A DNA stretch of 64,000 nucleotides from Xestospongia bergquistia (lineage: Eukaryota; Porifera; Demospongiae; Haplosclerida; Petrosiidae). The stretch spans positions 3,484,775-3,548,774 of the forward strand of contig OZ014418.1 of assembly GCA_963965975.1 (NCBI GenBank). The letters run 5' to 3'. A model generated the notes under the pieces. The model was not told the DNA's origin. It ran no database searches and saw only the letters and a program-made list of their open reading frames with translations. Position numbers and translations under genes: made by a program. Each line of letters begins with the position of its first letter. Within the stretch, counting starts at the first letter, position 1. This document shows positions 24,797-37,429 of this stretch, in pieces.

Positions 24797-27230
24797 TAAT
24801 TATCTGGTTTCCAATCTTCATATTGAAAAGAATCCTCAAACCTCAGCAATGGACTAACTTCAGATTCTTTCTCACTCTTCCATACCAGTTTAGTCTTTAT
24901 AATAAGTTGGCAATGTTTTATACACTTCCTGACACAACAAGACGACTCATTGATATATACATGTGCTACATTAAGATGTTAAGATAAGTAATGGATCAGA
25001 GAACAATCTCTAGTGTTCTTATAATAGTATTAGCTGTAGTGTTATTTGATGAGATGTAAGAAAGAGATGTGATGAAATTGATCAACAGAAGTACCATAAA
25101 CCACAAGTCTGATGTATTTAATATCTTGTTCTTATATAGGAAGACAATAGCTTGTACAATAGTAAATGAACCCAATATAAATATCAACAGTAACAGTTGT
25201 AGAGTCATGTTGCTACCTTGTAGAACAGTAATGACAATAATATAGATGAGAAAGAGAACAGCCAACCTCACTCCAAACCAGTAACTTAGCTTCTCTTTGT
25301 ATGATCCATGTATAGCACCAATAAATTGACAAAGTACTTGACAACGAAACAACTCCTTATCATCTTAACTCCAAACAATCCAACCAATGTAAAAGGTATG
25401 ATGAAGAGAGATACTGTAGTACTCTAATACTCACACATAATGGAACAATGTGGTAAGAATACTGGCCATACAGGACATTGCCATCCCTAAACCAAACCAG
25501 TGACTTACCAGTACTATTGGTACTATTAAAATGAATATGTGCTGGTGTGAGAACAATTAAAGATATAGATAACAGATCTGAATATGAGATGTACATCACT
25601 GTACAAGTACTTGTACACAGGACCCAACAATAAAATTAACAATCATGGCAGAACACTTACTTAAGAGAACAACTATTAGCCATAAATAAACTGGAAGGTG
25701 ATACAATATGCCAGTCTTGCCAAACTCATTGAGATGACTTGCTATGCACACTGGTATGTTCCATTCATATTTGACAGAAGTTAGCAAATACAGCATACAT
25801 TGCAGAGCTGTATTCAATGATTTGGTGATTACTATATCATATGATGGTATGACAGTTGCCCAGATAATATTTAGCCAAAAAATGGAAAATTCCAATTGTT
25901 CCCAGTCTCAAAGTAAAAAATTGATACATACACTATACCACCTAGTATTTAAATGTAAGAGCAAGTACAGTATGTAGTGTATTAGAACACTTATAACAAT
26001 CAGTATTACCTAAGACAACATTGTAACCCTCCTTACATTCACCACATAACCAATCTCCTCTACAAATAGTAATATCAGGTTGTGTTATAGTAATAGTTGT
26101 GTTGGTAGACAGTATTTGTGGAATCAATTTGATTGAAGATGTAGGAAGGTATCCCAAAACTTCAAAATATAAATGCATTGTTTTACTTGTACTTTCTGGG
26201 AATATTGTAAAATTAATAGTGTACATCTATTGCTGTAGACAGTTTGCTCAATTGGTAACAGATATGTCATATCATATGTCCATGAATAACGCTTATGTTT
26301 ATGCCACCATTTTCCAAATTTGGTTAACCTGGCGAAAATTTGAGTGTAAGAAGGATTTCCATTCAAATCAAATGCCCTCAAACCTGTTTTACCTGGACAC
26401 ACTTTGATATGAGTATTATTAGTTGAACCATTGATCCTACAAATGTGTGTGCCCACAGTTACACCATAAATTCCACCACCATAAAAGGTAGTATTATTGT
26501 TAATAAAAGAAGCATTAGTAGATTCATGAATGAAGAGATTTGATAATAAATCAAATTGAATACCAGCTCCATAAGTAGCTTTGTTGTTATAGAAAACCAT
26601 TGTATCATTCAAATGAATATCACTGTTGTATGCTTGTGGAATAAATGAAAATATTTTTATTACCATTGATGTAAACAGTAGATGTGTTTACAATAACCAA
26701 TTTACCAGCATTTAAAGTTGTGTTTAATGAATAGATCTAGTTATATGCTTCAAATATAACAACTTATTGTAAAACTAAGTGCAAATTTTTAATCTGACAC
26801 AAATGGCTTTTAATGGTTTCTGTGAGGATAAGTGGATTATGCACTCCAACATAAACTTATTCATAAATGAAATGACATATGTGAATTCCTAATTTTTTAG
26901 ACATATCTGAAGACATAAGAACATGGAAAATGGAGTGATTGTATTGATTTGAAGTGTAAACATTGAAGTTGTTATAATTAATTTAAATTTGCCATGGCCA
27001 TCATGCAAGTAGCTATTAACAATTGTTATGAGAATATTAGAAGCACTTTCAAAGCAAGAAATTAAAGTTGTTGTTGTGGTTACAATGCAACCAATTCTAG
27101 CTGAACTTTTGTAAGTAGGAACGGTGTGATGAAAATTAGACTTTGCGATTTTAACAGAAGTTTTTCTATTGGTGCATCACTAAATATTAATCCTAAACCA
27201 TCTAAACTGCTAAAAGAAGTGATATTGTAA
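24797..27230 (-). pseudogene. Decayed beta-helix/membrane family copy P2 (middle to C-terminus)
   Basis: Second tandem relative of the 28,873-32,595 gene. It begins abruptly inside the extracellular part (the LIFSDAPI region near 27,180) and runs through AYNSDIHLNDTMVFYNNKA (near 26,630), FARLTKFGKWWHKHKRYSW (near 26,330), the CGECKEGYNVVLGNTDCYK cysteine box (near 26,030) and the membrane segments (25,895-25,000) to a C-terminal tail near 24,800 resembling LRFEDANIYEEWK. Compared with its neighbour it has several frameshifts (near 26,230, 25,900, 25,600, 25,355 and 25,000), and the stretch between NGSTNNTHIKVCPGK and the repeat part is shortened. It is clearly a broken gene rather than a working one. 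Confidence 0.88.
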
Positions 27231-28110
27231 AATTTAATAGTGTACATGTGTTGCTGTAGACAGTTTGAAAGTGTTGCTCAATTGGTAAGAGATATGTCAT
27301 ATCATGTGTCCATGAATAATGATTATTTCCATTTTCCAACTTTGATTAATCTGGCAAAAAATTTACCATAAGTAGGATTTCCTTTTAAATCAAATGCTCT
27401 CAAATCAATTGTAATTGTTTGGCCTGGATACACTTTGATCTGAGTATTGTTACTCAAATGACCAATGCCACAATGATGTGTCCTCACATACAGCTACTGA
27501 TGATATTTCTCCATTATCATTGATATCATCTCCTTTGAAGTTTAACAATTTCTTATATAAGTGAATAGAATTGACTCCTTTTAAGTACAACTGTTGACAT
27601 TTATAAAGTGGAGATACATAAATAGAGTTACCAGCAAGTATAGCACTGCTTTGTTTAAAAGTCATTTTGGTCTTAAGTCGTAAAATATTTTTACTCACTA
27701 CTTGAATAGCACAAAGTGGGTTTCTATTTGGAAGATTTCTGTTCATGTGAGAGTAAATTGCACCACCATAAAAGGTAGCACTGTTATTAATAAAAGAAGC
27801 ATTAGTAGATTCATGAATGTAGAGATGAGATAATGAATCAAGTCAAATAGCAGCTCAGTGACTAGCTTTGTTGTTATAAAAAACCATTGTACCATTCAAA
27901 TGAACATCACTGTTGTATGCTTGTATTACTGAACTCATCAAATAATTGAGAGTATTATTATCACAATCAATGTAAACAGTAGCTGTGTTTACAAAAACCA
28001 ATTTACTAGTATTTAGAGTTGTGTGACTTGACTAAATATAACTGTCATACCAGCTGCAAAATTGCTAATAAACTGGACACCATTAACAGCAGCCACAATA
28101 CTAGAGCCAT
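27231..28110 (-). pseudogene. Decayed beta-helix family copy P1 (N-terminal fusion piece)
   Basis: It opens with ATG at 28,110 and a signal-peptide-like stretch (MALVLWLLLMVSSLLAI), but within 20 codons drops into FAAGMTVIFSQ-type sequence that in the fuller gene lies about 250 residues in, so a large deletion joined the two. It then follows the family through MNRNLPNRNPLCAIQVVSK (27,746 down) to TYDMTYLLPIEQ near 27,290 and stops at about 27,230, where copy P2 begins at an earlier point of the gene. Several frameshifts are present. P1 and P2 together are the remains of two tandem copies joined by unequal exchange. Confidence 0.85.
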
Positions 28111-28484
28111 CACTTGTGATCTAATAAGAAAATAATAAAAGTTATTGTTTTAAATATATGAATTTTAAATTCTTTCCTGTATAGCAGAGTATTGTGTTGA
28201 TTGTTACTAGATCTACTTTATTCTAAAATAACACAAGTTTTTAGCTACTCAGTTGTAGGAATGTAATTTTTGTTTGCAGCTATTGAACAATTTGTGTTTT
28301 GTGGTCTCCCATTGTATGAGTTCACAACAACATCGACTTGAAAATGACCGCTATTTCAAATTTTGAATGTAAGACAATTTAATACTTAGAACCAGAATGA
28401 ACCATTTCTGTTGTGTATTTATAGCAGTACTTGTACAGTAATTTACATTGTTCTGATTGAAATTGATGAAATAACTGTTTTTCT

Positions 28485-28773
28485 AAACTGAGAAATCTGT
28501 TATTTTAACCCTTTTCGCGCATGCGCATAAAGCCAGTAATTACTGCCAACGCACGAGTATTTTCAGGGTTGGAGTGGTTGCGTTTAAGCTCTTGTATCAT
28601 CTCTAAACTGTCTCCTAGAAGTTTAGCTGTTTCAAGTTTGCTTCAATATGGATACCTGGATGTTTTGTTCTTCTAATAAATTGTGTATTCCTCGTCTACA
28701 AGGTAAGCATTATGTTATAACTACGCACACATTGTAAATGACGTAAAAAACTGAGAAATATGTTATTTTAAAC
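28485..28773 (+). promoter_or_regulatory. Small promoter-plus-first-exon-like island between direct repeats
   Basis: A locally GC- and CpG-richer patch. It has a perfect GCGCATGCGC palindrome at 28,517-28,526 (the NRF-1 consensus), then an ATG at 28,648 opening MDTWMFCSSNKLCIPRLQ and a strong donor GTAAGC at 28,703. The patch is framed by ~25-bp direct repeats (AAACTGAGAAAT.TGTTATTT) at 28,485 and 28,748. No downstream exon is found, because the next sequence is the opposite-strand beta-helix gene. It may be a bidirectional or orphan promoter, or the relic first exon of a lost gene. Confidence 0.4.
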
Positions 28774-28872
28774 AATAAAGAAAGTAAATTAACACTAATC
28801 ACATGCCTATAAGGACAACATACAATGTTTTATAATTATGTGGTGAAGTATATTTATTTATATACAATTGTG

Positions 28873-31800
28873 TTAATCATCTGATTTCCATTCTTCATAA
28901 ATATTTGCATCCTCAAACCTTAGCAGTGGATGATCTACAAAGCTTCCACTTTCCATACTCTGCTTCATCAGTTTAGTCTTTATAATAAGTTGATAATGTT
29001 TTATCCACTTCCTGAAACAATGGAGATGACTCATAGATATATACATGTGATACATTAAAATGAAAAGATAAGTAATGGAGCAGAGAACAATCTCTAGTGT
29101 TGTCATAATATCATTAGCTGTAGTGTTATTTGATGATCTGTAAAAAAGAGATGTGATGAAGTTGATCAATAGAAGTACCATAAACCACAAGTCTAGTGTA
29201 TTTAATATCTTGTTCTTATATGGGAAGACAATAGCTTGTGCAATAGTAAATGAAACCAATATAAATATCAACAGTAACAGTTGTAGAGTCATATTGCTAC
29301 CTTGTAGAACAGCAATGACAATATATACAAGAGAAAGAACAACCAACCTCACTCCAAACCAGTACCTTAGCTTCTCTTTGTAAGGTCCATGTATAGCATC
29401 AATAAATGGACAAAAATACTTGGCAATGAAACGACTCCTCAACATCTTAACTCCAAACAATCCAATCAATGTAAAAGGAACGATGAAGAGAGAGAGTACT
29501 CCAATACTCACACATAATAGAACAATATGGTAAGGATTCTGGCCATAGCGAAGACTACCATCCCTAAACCAAACCAGTAACTTACCAGTACTATTGGTAC
29601 TATTAAAATGAATATGTGCTGGTGTGAGAACAATTAATGATATGGATAACAGATCTGAATATGAGATGTACATCAATGTTACAAGTACTTGTACAGAGGA
29701 CCCAACAATGAGGTTAGCAATCCTTGTAGAAAATCAACTTAAGAGAACAATGACAACAACTATTAACACAAAATAAACAGGGTAAATGTACAATATAGCC
29801 GTCTTGCCTAGCTGATTGAGATCATTTGCAATACATACTGGTATGTTCCATTGATATTTGATAGAAGTTAACAAATAGACCATATATCGTAAGACAGTAT
29901 TTGTGATTACCATATCAGATATGTTCCCAAGTCAATAGTAAGTCTCAAACTAAACAACAAAAATACATACACTATACCACCTAATATACCAAATGTAAGA
30001 GCAAGTACAGTATGTAGTGTATTAGAACACTTATAACAATCAGTATTACCTAAGACAACACTGTAGCCCTCATTACATTCACCACATAGCCATCCCATAC
30101 GATTTCCTCTACAAATAATGTCAGGTTGTGTTACATTAATAGTTGTGTTTGGTAGACGGTATCCAGGAGGACAGTATTCAGTATAACCAACAATGTTTCC
30201 ATTATTAACAATCCCCAGCCATGATTGAGGTGGAATATAAACAGATGTAATATCAATATCGCATTGTGTGATACCAAACTCTGTCAGAAATGAACTACAT
30301 ACACATGATTTGGCCTTACTATTGTATACAAATCCTATTGGACAGGTTTGTGGAACCAATTTCATAGAAGATGTAGGAAGGTATCCCAAGACCTCAAAAT
30401 GTAAATGCATTATATCATTTGTACTTTCTGAGAATATTGTAAAATTTAATAGAGTACATCTATTACTGTAGACAGTTTGATATTGCTGCTCAATTGGTAA
30501 CAGATATGTCATATCATATGTCCATGAATAACGCTTATGTTTATGCCACCATTTTCCAACTTTGGTTAACCTGGCAAAAATTTGAGCATAAGTAGGAACC
30601 CCATTCAAATCAAAATTAATGCTCTCAAACCAATTGTAATTGTTTTACCTGGACACACCTTGATCTGAACATCATTAGTTGAACCATTGATGCTACAGTG
30701 ATGTGTACTCACAGCTACTGATGATATTTCTCCATTATGATTGGTGTCCTCTCCTTTGAAGTAAAACAATTTGCTATATAGGTCACTAGAATTGACTCCT
30801 TTTAAGTACAACTGTTGACATTTATAAAGTGGAGATACATAAATAGAGTTACCAGCAAGTATAGCACTGCTTTGTTTAAAAGTCATTTTGGTCTTAAGTT
30901 GCAAAATATTTTTACTCACTACTTGAATAGCACAAAGTGGGTTTCTATTTGGAAGATTTCTGTTCATATGAGAGTAAATTGCACCACCATAAAAGGTAGC
31001 ACTGTTATTTATGAAAAAAGCATTAGTAGATTCATGAATGTAGAGATGTGATAATGAATCAAGTCGAATAGCAGCTCCATGACTAGCTTTGTTGTTATAG
31101 AAAACCATTGTACCATTCAAATGAATGTCACTGTTGTATGCTTGTATTACTGAGCCTGTTATGTTTTTGAAAATGTTATTCTTTCCATTGATGTATACAG
31201 ATGCTGCATTAACAAAAACTATTTTTCCAGCATTTAGAGCTGTGTTAAAAAGATTGTCAAATACTTGTACTATAGCTACTGATTGCAAAATGAAGTACAA
31301 ATTTTTGTAGTAGGGATGCACATACCCTCTATTTGTTTCTGAGATTATAAATGGATCACGAATCCCAATGTAATTTTGAGAATACTTGTAATTAAGACAT
31401 AAATTTTTAATTTGCTTGATATGTGTGAAGATGTAATGACGTGAAATATGGAATGATTGTATGGATTTGAAGGAATGTGTGAGCTAAAGTCATCATCAAA
31501 CCGATATTGGTAATAATTATCATGTACCAAACTCTCTGCTATAGTGATTATGTCCCAAGGCATATTAAATGTACTTTCAATAGAAGTTGGAACAATTCTT
31601 GTATATACCATACAGCCTATTCCAAATGTTCTTCTTCCATTAAGGATATTGTGATAAAACTGAGAGTGTGAAATTGTAACATTGGCCTTACCTATTGGTG
31701 CATCACTAAATATTAATGCTAATCCATTGAAAACACCACCAATATCTGAACTCCAATATGTATGTGACAAGAAAACAGTAGCACTGTAATCTCCTTGACT

Positions 31801-32595
31801 AAATATAACTGTCATACCAGCTGCAAAAGCACTGATTGCTTTAGGCTCCTCAACATGGACTTTAGCAGCATTTGCTATATCATTATATGGTACTAAGTTT
31901 ACATTTCCCTGTAAATTCATTTTGTTTAAGTGTACATATGTATCTAACACTTCAGTTCTGTTGTCCAAATTACTGAAATACAATATAAGTCCTGATCCAC
32001 CACAACTTGGAAGTAGATTTATAGAACACAGCCGAGTGCCAGAAGAAGAACTGATGTTGACATTAATAAGAGTTGTGTTTTTATTAGGATTAATTAGAAG
32101 AATAGCAAAGCCAAAATAGTTGTTGATATCAACACCAACCATAATAATATCAGGGGAATAACTGATAATTAATGTTACTGACTGATCATCATAAAAGTAA
32201 AAAGCTGTATCATTAGGATAGAGGGTGCTAGTTGATGGCATTGGTCCTCCACACTGTGTTATGTGTACATTTTCAATCAATAATCCACTAACATTATAGA
32301 AACCAAAGCCAACAGATACATAACTATTATTATGATGACTGCAAGTAATAGTTGCAGGAGGTTTTGATGTACTACGTATGGTAATATTTGATGTGTTAAT
32401 AACCAGACAAAAGGAACTTGAAGACAGGATGTGATGTACATCAGTAGAGAGGAGAAGCTGAGTGTCTGGTAGAAGAGAGCTATCTGGATCACAAAGATAA
32501 CTATTTAGAGCATCAGGTTCAGTTAGAAAAAAGTTGATAGAAAGAGTTACTTGTAAATTGAACACCAAGATTAGTAGCCATAGTATATGAGCCAT
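28873..32595 (-). CDS. Secreted-start beta-helix domain / multi-span membrane protein (near-complete, frame-disrupted)
   Basis: ATG at 32,595 opens a signal peptide (MAHILWLLILVFNLQVTLS). About 800 residues of extracellular repeat-rich sequence follow, with the short hydrophobic-Asn rungs of right-handed parallel beta-helix proteins (YVSVGFGFYNVSGLLIENV, SATFYGGAIYS). Next are a juxtamembrane cysteine box (GWLCGECNEGYSVVLGNTDC) and about eight hydrophobic segments (for example LALTFGILGGIVYVFLLFSL, LLLLIFILVSFTIAQAIVF), ending in an acidic tail (EEWKSDD). This architecture, known to me as a large lineage-specific family in sponges, suggests a surface receptor or adhesion protein, but its function is unknown. 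Against the paralogues there are frame changes near 31,420, 30,610 and 29,910 and a stop near 29,730, so it is either a young pseudogene or an assembly with small indels. No introns are evident. Confidence 0.85.
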
Positions 32596-32599
32596 TACT

Positions 32600-33310
32600 T
32601 GTCTGATCTGATAAGAATAGATATATTTATATATGTTAACTTATAAATCAAGAACTTGTTTAGAAGTCTTATATTGTGTTTGACGTATATGACTAAAATT
32701 GTATGCATTAACAGTTATATATATATCAATGTTTGTTATGATGTTAGCTATAGCTATGATAACATTAATCTTAAAAGGAAAATGTTGACAGTTTTTCATA
32801 TGCAATTGTTTATATTTGAACTTGTTAAATTAACTATTTAGACTAGCACACTCTAAGAATAACTATAAATGTTGTTCTTTCAGTTTTGAATCATGCTCAG
32901 TATGTGGATATATCAACTGCTATTTAAATTTACATTAGATGATTATAATTAACAATAATTATCCCAAGCAGTTAATTCATTGGCGTTATGACCATGAAAT
33001 TAGTACATTACTTGTGTAAACTAAAGAATGATATTGATGTCATCACAACTATACTGCTAACATCTTACATCTCTGTATCCTTCCTTTACCAACTTAGTGT
33101 GAATTAACAATGTCATGTATTTTTAAAAATTTGGGTTTGAACAACTTAATAATCTAAATTGAAATTACAAATACTACATAAATATTTAGTAATAGACTAT
33201 ATGTTGAACAGTCAAATCATCTAATGGACTAATAAAAGAAAATTAACACTTATCACACACCCACAAGGACGTAATACAATGTAATTATTTTAATAGAATG
33301 GTTATTGATC
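32600..33310. other. Intergenic, 5' flank of the beta-helix gene
   Basis: AT-rich, no gene seen. A ~55-bp stretch at 33,235-33,290 (AAAATTAACACTTATCAC, then ACAAGGACGTAATACAATG) resembles 28,780-28,835 beyond the 3' end of the same gene, so the gene may have been bounded by a repeat. Confidence 0.5.
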
Positions 33311-33641
33311 ATCAAGAGAAGGAGAACAAATAAAGAGAAAACTACAAGAAGCTAAGAGAAAATATGAAGAAGTTAGGAGCCAATATGAAGATACTGTCAA
33401 GCCTGCAGAGCAGCATTGTTCTAAAATTGAGACTGAACGTTTTTCTGCTGAAAATGAGAGAGAGAAAATTCAAAGAAACTAACTGAAGAAGAAGACAGGT
33501 GAGATATATTCAGTATATAGTTGTAATAGTGTATGATATAGGAGAGTTAACCAAGAACAGATAAGGCAGAGTTGTCTTGAAGCTTGGAAACAATTAAAGA
33601 CTATTCACACTGCCATTAAAAGAGAAGTGGAATCATTAAAG
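33311..33641 (+). pseudogene. Two-exon coiled-coil protein fragment
   Basis: Exon a (33,311-33,498) reads EGEQIKRKLQEAKRKYEE, then VRSQYEDTVKPAEQHCSK and RFSAENEREKIQRN, ending at a donor GTGAGA. Exon b (33,542-33,641; acceptor GATATAG, donor GTTGAT) reads RVNQEQIRQSCLEAWKQLK and IHTAIKREVESLK. The phases of the two exons agree. The heptad-like charge pattern predicts a long coiled coil. One small frame disruption lies near 33,482, just before the donor. No start or catalytic domain is seen, so it is a fragment of a larger coiled-coil gene whose identity I cannot give. Confidence 0.5.
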
Positions 33642-33649
33642 GTTGATAT

Positions 33650-34970
33650 GCTCTGCCCAATTTGTGTTTAACAGCAGTTTTGTTGAATTCAATAATGTCA
33701 TCATCCTGTGTTGGGTTTGGTCTTGTAGTTTACACTTTTGCAAGTTTCATTGAAACATTTCTTTTTTCTTTGCTGTTTTTTCTTCCCTAATATTTCTTGT
33801 TTTTACTATATAAAGACATTTTATACTGCTTATAAATATTTTTGTGTCAGTTAGTGAATGCTTGTACAAGCATTCATTAAACATATATAGACTATTTGTG
33901 ACATCAAATCATTGTGGTATGCAAAGAACACAATTTGTTTTATATGAGATTTCTAGTTTACTACTTCCAGGACAACTTGTGTGTATTGAATGGTATAACG
34001 TATTAGGAACATTTACAAGCTGTGAAAGTCCTAGTGTTAGTTTATTTTTATACTCTATAGAGTCTGAACCAGAGTTTAACTAAACGTATCAAAGTCCATC
34101 ACATCATTTGTAAACGAGCAGTTCTACATACTTGTATATATTTTTATCATTTTGTTAAGAGAAGAGGTTACCTTGGAACACTAAATTTTGATTTTGATAA
34201 GAAATCATTAGAAATCATTGTGAGTTCATTCCAATTTAAGTTTACTTGTAATATTGCTTACATTCATTTTGTGGATAAGCTGGATATTTCTTTAACTTCA
34301 ATTTTGCAGCAAATGTATAGGCTAGAGTGAAATTTATTGGCACATTATGTATAAATGAAATGCTCTTTCTCATCCAGGCTCTAGTGTTTTAGGTGACATA
34401 CCATCTTTAGAAAGTCTTGGGTTCAAATTCATATCTAGTATAGTTTGTGCTCATGATGTGCCACATATCTGTTTCCAAATTTAATGAATTACAGTAATTA
34501 GTTGATTTAGTCTTATATGTATTAGCAACTTTAGTATTTTTAAGTTTAAAGTGCACATTTACTGTTTATATTCACAACGAAGTACCTAGCTATTACAAGC
34601 TATTGCCATAAGATGTTGTCTACTTTAGAAGAGCAACTTATATGTTTGTTTTAGGTCAATGTGAACAAACAGCAAGCTACAAAAATATCCAATATCTTTT
34701 GGCGGTGAGCGCTCTTTTGCTATTGTTTCTTTCATAATGGCTCTTTGAAAGGCCATGGAAAGTCCCTTTCGTTGTCTTGATAAATTTGGTGTCTTTATGG
34801 ATCTAGTGAATCCTCATAATATATATGTTAGGAGGACCTGAATCAATGCAAACAAGGCAGTTTATATTTTGACTCCACAGAAGATGAAGTTTGGACTAGA
34901 TTTTGTAAACATTAAATAGACCTTGTTTACTGTCTTACTGAGTATTAATGCAGAATTGTGTAACACAAAG
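33650..34970. other. Intergenic, no gene recognised
   Basis: AT-rich. An open frame at 33,844-34,083 (MSVSECLYKHSLNIYRLF...) shows no known domain and is probably chance. Confidence 0.5.
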
Positions 34971-35713
34971 AATACATTGACTGAATATATGTTACTAGAC
35001 AGTAGTTATAGTCATTACTAACCTAGCCTGTATAAGAGATAGTTGACATAATAGAAAAGTTATCTATTGGAAGAGATTGGTCTTGATACACTTCTGTATG
35101 TATTACCTTAACATAGAAATGATACTTCATATTATCTTATATAAATTAATCTATTAGTCTTACCTCTTGACCTCTTCTTCTGGGCTAGAGATTAGGGGTC
35201 TCCTCAAGTCCTTGATCAGATGAGACTGGTTTAGGGATGAGACTACTACTACCAGGAACATTAGTAATATCTAAAGTAGGTTTGTATACTTCATTATATG
35301 TTACCTGTAAAATGTGTATATAATAGTACAATGGAAGTATATATTTACTGTTATATTATTTTATTGTATTAATCATTAATTTTGTCATGATTATTTTAGT
35401 GTCTATACCTCTTTCTCTCTCTTATCTCTTATCAAGGATAACTTTATCTCCAATTTGTAACAAGATCAATCCAATATTAAGGAGATATGATAGCCTTGTC
35501 TTTTCATTTTCACTGGTACTCACATTAGTGGTTTAAGAACACACACAGTAACAAAGATAAACTTTCAGCAACTTCATAAAGGTGAATATATTAGGAGTAT
35601 AGTCGAAAAACAATTTTTTTACAATTTTTCAAACTCTTTAACTGTGAAATGATTAGTTGACAACCACTTTAATTTAAAAGCTATAGTTTGTTCTTATAGA
35701 GGTTTATGACCTA

Positions 35714-36019
35714 TTATTTAAGCTTATTTTGAGTACTCAGAAATTTCTTATGGTAGTTTTGTTTTTCAAGCTTGTATGGTTGAATGTCGGGTAGTGTATT
35801 TGTGAGCTTAAAATGGTCAGTAATGTTAACTGGTGAACAATGTTTATAAACTGCAACAAAAACATGTGCAAAGCTCTTTGCTTCTTGAATCTCTTTTTCA
35901 AGTGGATAAGACAGAATTAGTAACTGCTTGAGTTTGTCAAAATCAATACCAGCTGATTTGACCTCTTTTTGAATTGTTAACACTAGACTACCTAATAATT
36001 TTATTTGCATTATTGTCAA
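35714..36019 (-). CDS. Hypothetical 101-residue helical frame
   Basis: An open frame of 101 codons (MTIMQIKLLGSLVLTIQKEV, then SFAHVFVAVYKHCSPVNITD). It is amphipathic and probably helical. I do not recognise a domain, although the layout faintly resembles helical repeats in sponge death-fold proteins. The matching piece in the second duplicate keeps only the C-terminal ~50 codons because of a ~420-bp deletion. It may be an exon or chance. Confidence 0.3.
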   Translation of the reverse strand: MTIMQIKLLGSLVLTIQKEVKSAGIDFDKLKQLLILSYPLEKEIQEAKSFAHVFVAVYKHCSPVNITDHFKLTNTLPDIQPYKLEKQNYHKKFLSTQNKLK

Positions 36020-37156
36020 TTCATTATACTTTATATATGCCCTAGTAGAAGGAACAAAGCTATCAGTATTACTAGTAACTGTTGCTACAGATGATCCACC
36101 CTTCTTTTTTTACAACTTTTTAGAGACACGTCCATTAGTGGAGATATAAGGACACACCCTTCACTGGAGGTCTATTACTATATATGGTATATCAAACAAT
36201 TATGATTATAACATGTCAAAAGTACATTGTTTTACATGTCACTGCATTTAAGATTGATCATAATCTTAAGGTATCATTGAACTAAACAATTTCTTGAACT
36301 TATAGTAGTTGCCATGTATCACTATAGTAGTTACCTTCATTGACTTATCTGATGATAGTACTTCATTTGAGTAGTATTAAAAATGTCTGAACCAAGATAA
36401 ATCACAGGCCAAAGGACTAATTGGATTGAAGTAATTAAGTTAACTAACTATAATATTATTAATTAGTTATGTTGCTATAGAAACTGATCAGTACCCAACT
36501 TTGTTTGCCTGATTGGACATTTCCATTAAATTGTATGTAATAGTTAATAATTTATTAATTAACTTGTATCTCATTTAACTTGTGGTTCCTGTTAATTTAT
36601 TTATCTCAGTTCCATTTATTATTGTAGAGGGTAATATTGTTTAGCTAGCTAGTAACTGTAAGTTTTATTATAATTATTAGCTAATAGTTAGCATCTATTT
36701 ATTTCTACAGACTCTATGTTCACTCTATTATTCTTTTTTATCAGGTTATCCATCCATATATCATTCCATCAGTTGATGTGAAACTTTATGGCTGTAGGAT
36801 CACAAACTACTGCCCTTTCATTCCATTTAGTAAGTGATAATTTCTAACAATGACACAACTAGTTGGCTTTCATCATAGTCCAGTCAGAAAACAAAACAAT
36901 AGCTAGTGATACAGGATCATCAATAACATGATGTAATCTACTGAAGTATTTCTGTATCACCAGATACTTTTTAGTAAAAGGTAAAAGGTGATCTGTAGTA
37001 TCACAGGTGTTACAATTAGGAAATTTGAAGAGTAGAGAAAGAAATTCTAAATTTAGAATAAAAAGAATACCTGAAAGAAAGTAACATAAATTTAATAATG
37101 TCTATCTAACTCCTTTTTGGCCTAATCTGAGATAGTTCTCTGTCCCACCCTAATTT

Positions 37157-37339
37157 GTGTATAGGACTATGGGCCCCACTATGAGTTTGGTGTTTAAAGC
37201 TCAGAAGAGGGGTCTACGATCAGTGGTCATGAAACCACAAGAACATGAAGAAGACAAGTTAAGAGAGAAGTCGAGATGGCTAAACATGGCAGTGTGGGAG
37301 AATTTTTACGGGAGAGAGAACATTGGGACATGTACTTAG
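37157..37339 (+). other. 60-codon frame conserved in both duplicates (copy 1)
   Basis: It reads MYRTMGPTMSLVFKAQKRGL, then EKSRWLNMAVWENFYGRE, and is identical in protein to 40,813-40,995. It lies just upstream of the Gag-like region of the old gypsy fossil and may be part of it. Identity reflects the young duplication, not necessarily constraint. Confidence 0.35.
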
Positions 37340-37429
37340 AGTGACTTCAGAGCTATTTTGTGGTTGAAGAAATATACCATTCTTCTCAGCATTTGTGTTG
37401 TTATTAACATGTATCAATTAATCAGGAAT

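Noticed and set aside
24793-24987. Plus-strand frame over the 3' end of copy P2
   Set aside because: Antisense shadow of the beta-helix family C-terminus.
34420-34440. GGGTTCAAATTC, resembling a tRNA T-arm
   Set aside because: No matching acceptor stem or anticodon arm at the right distances.
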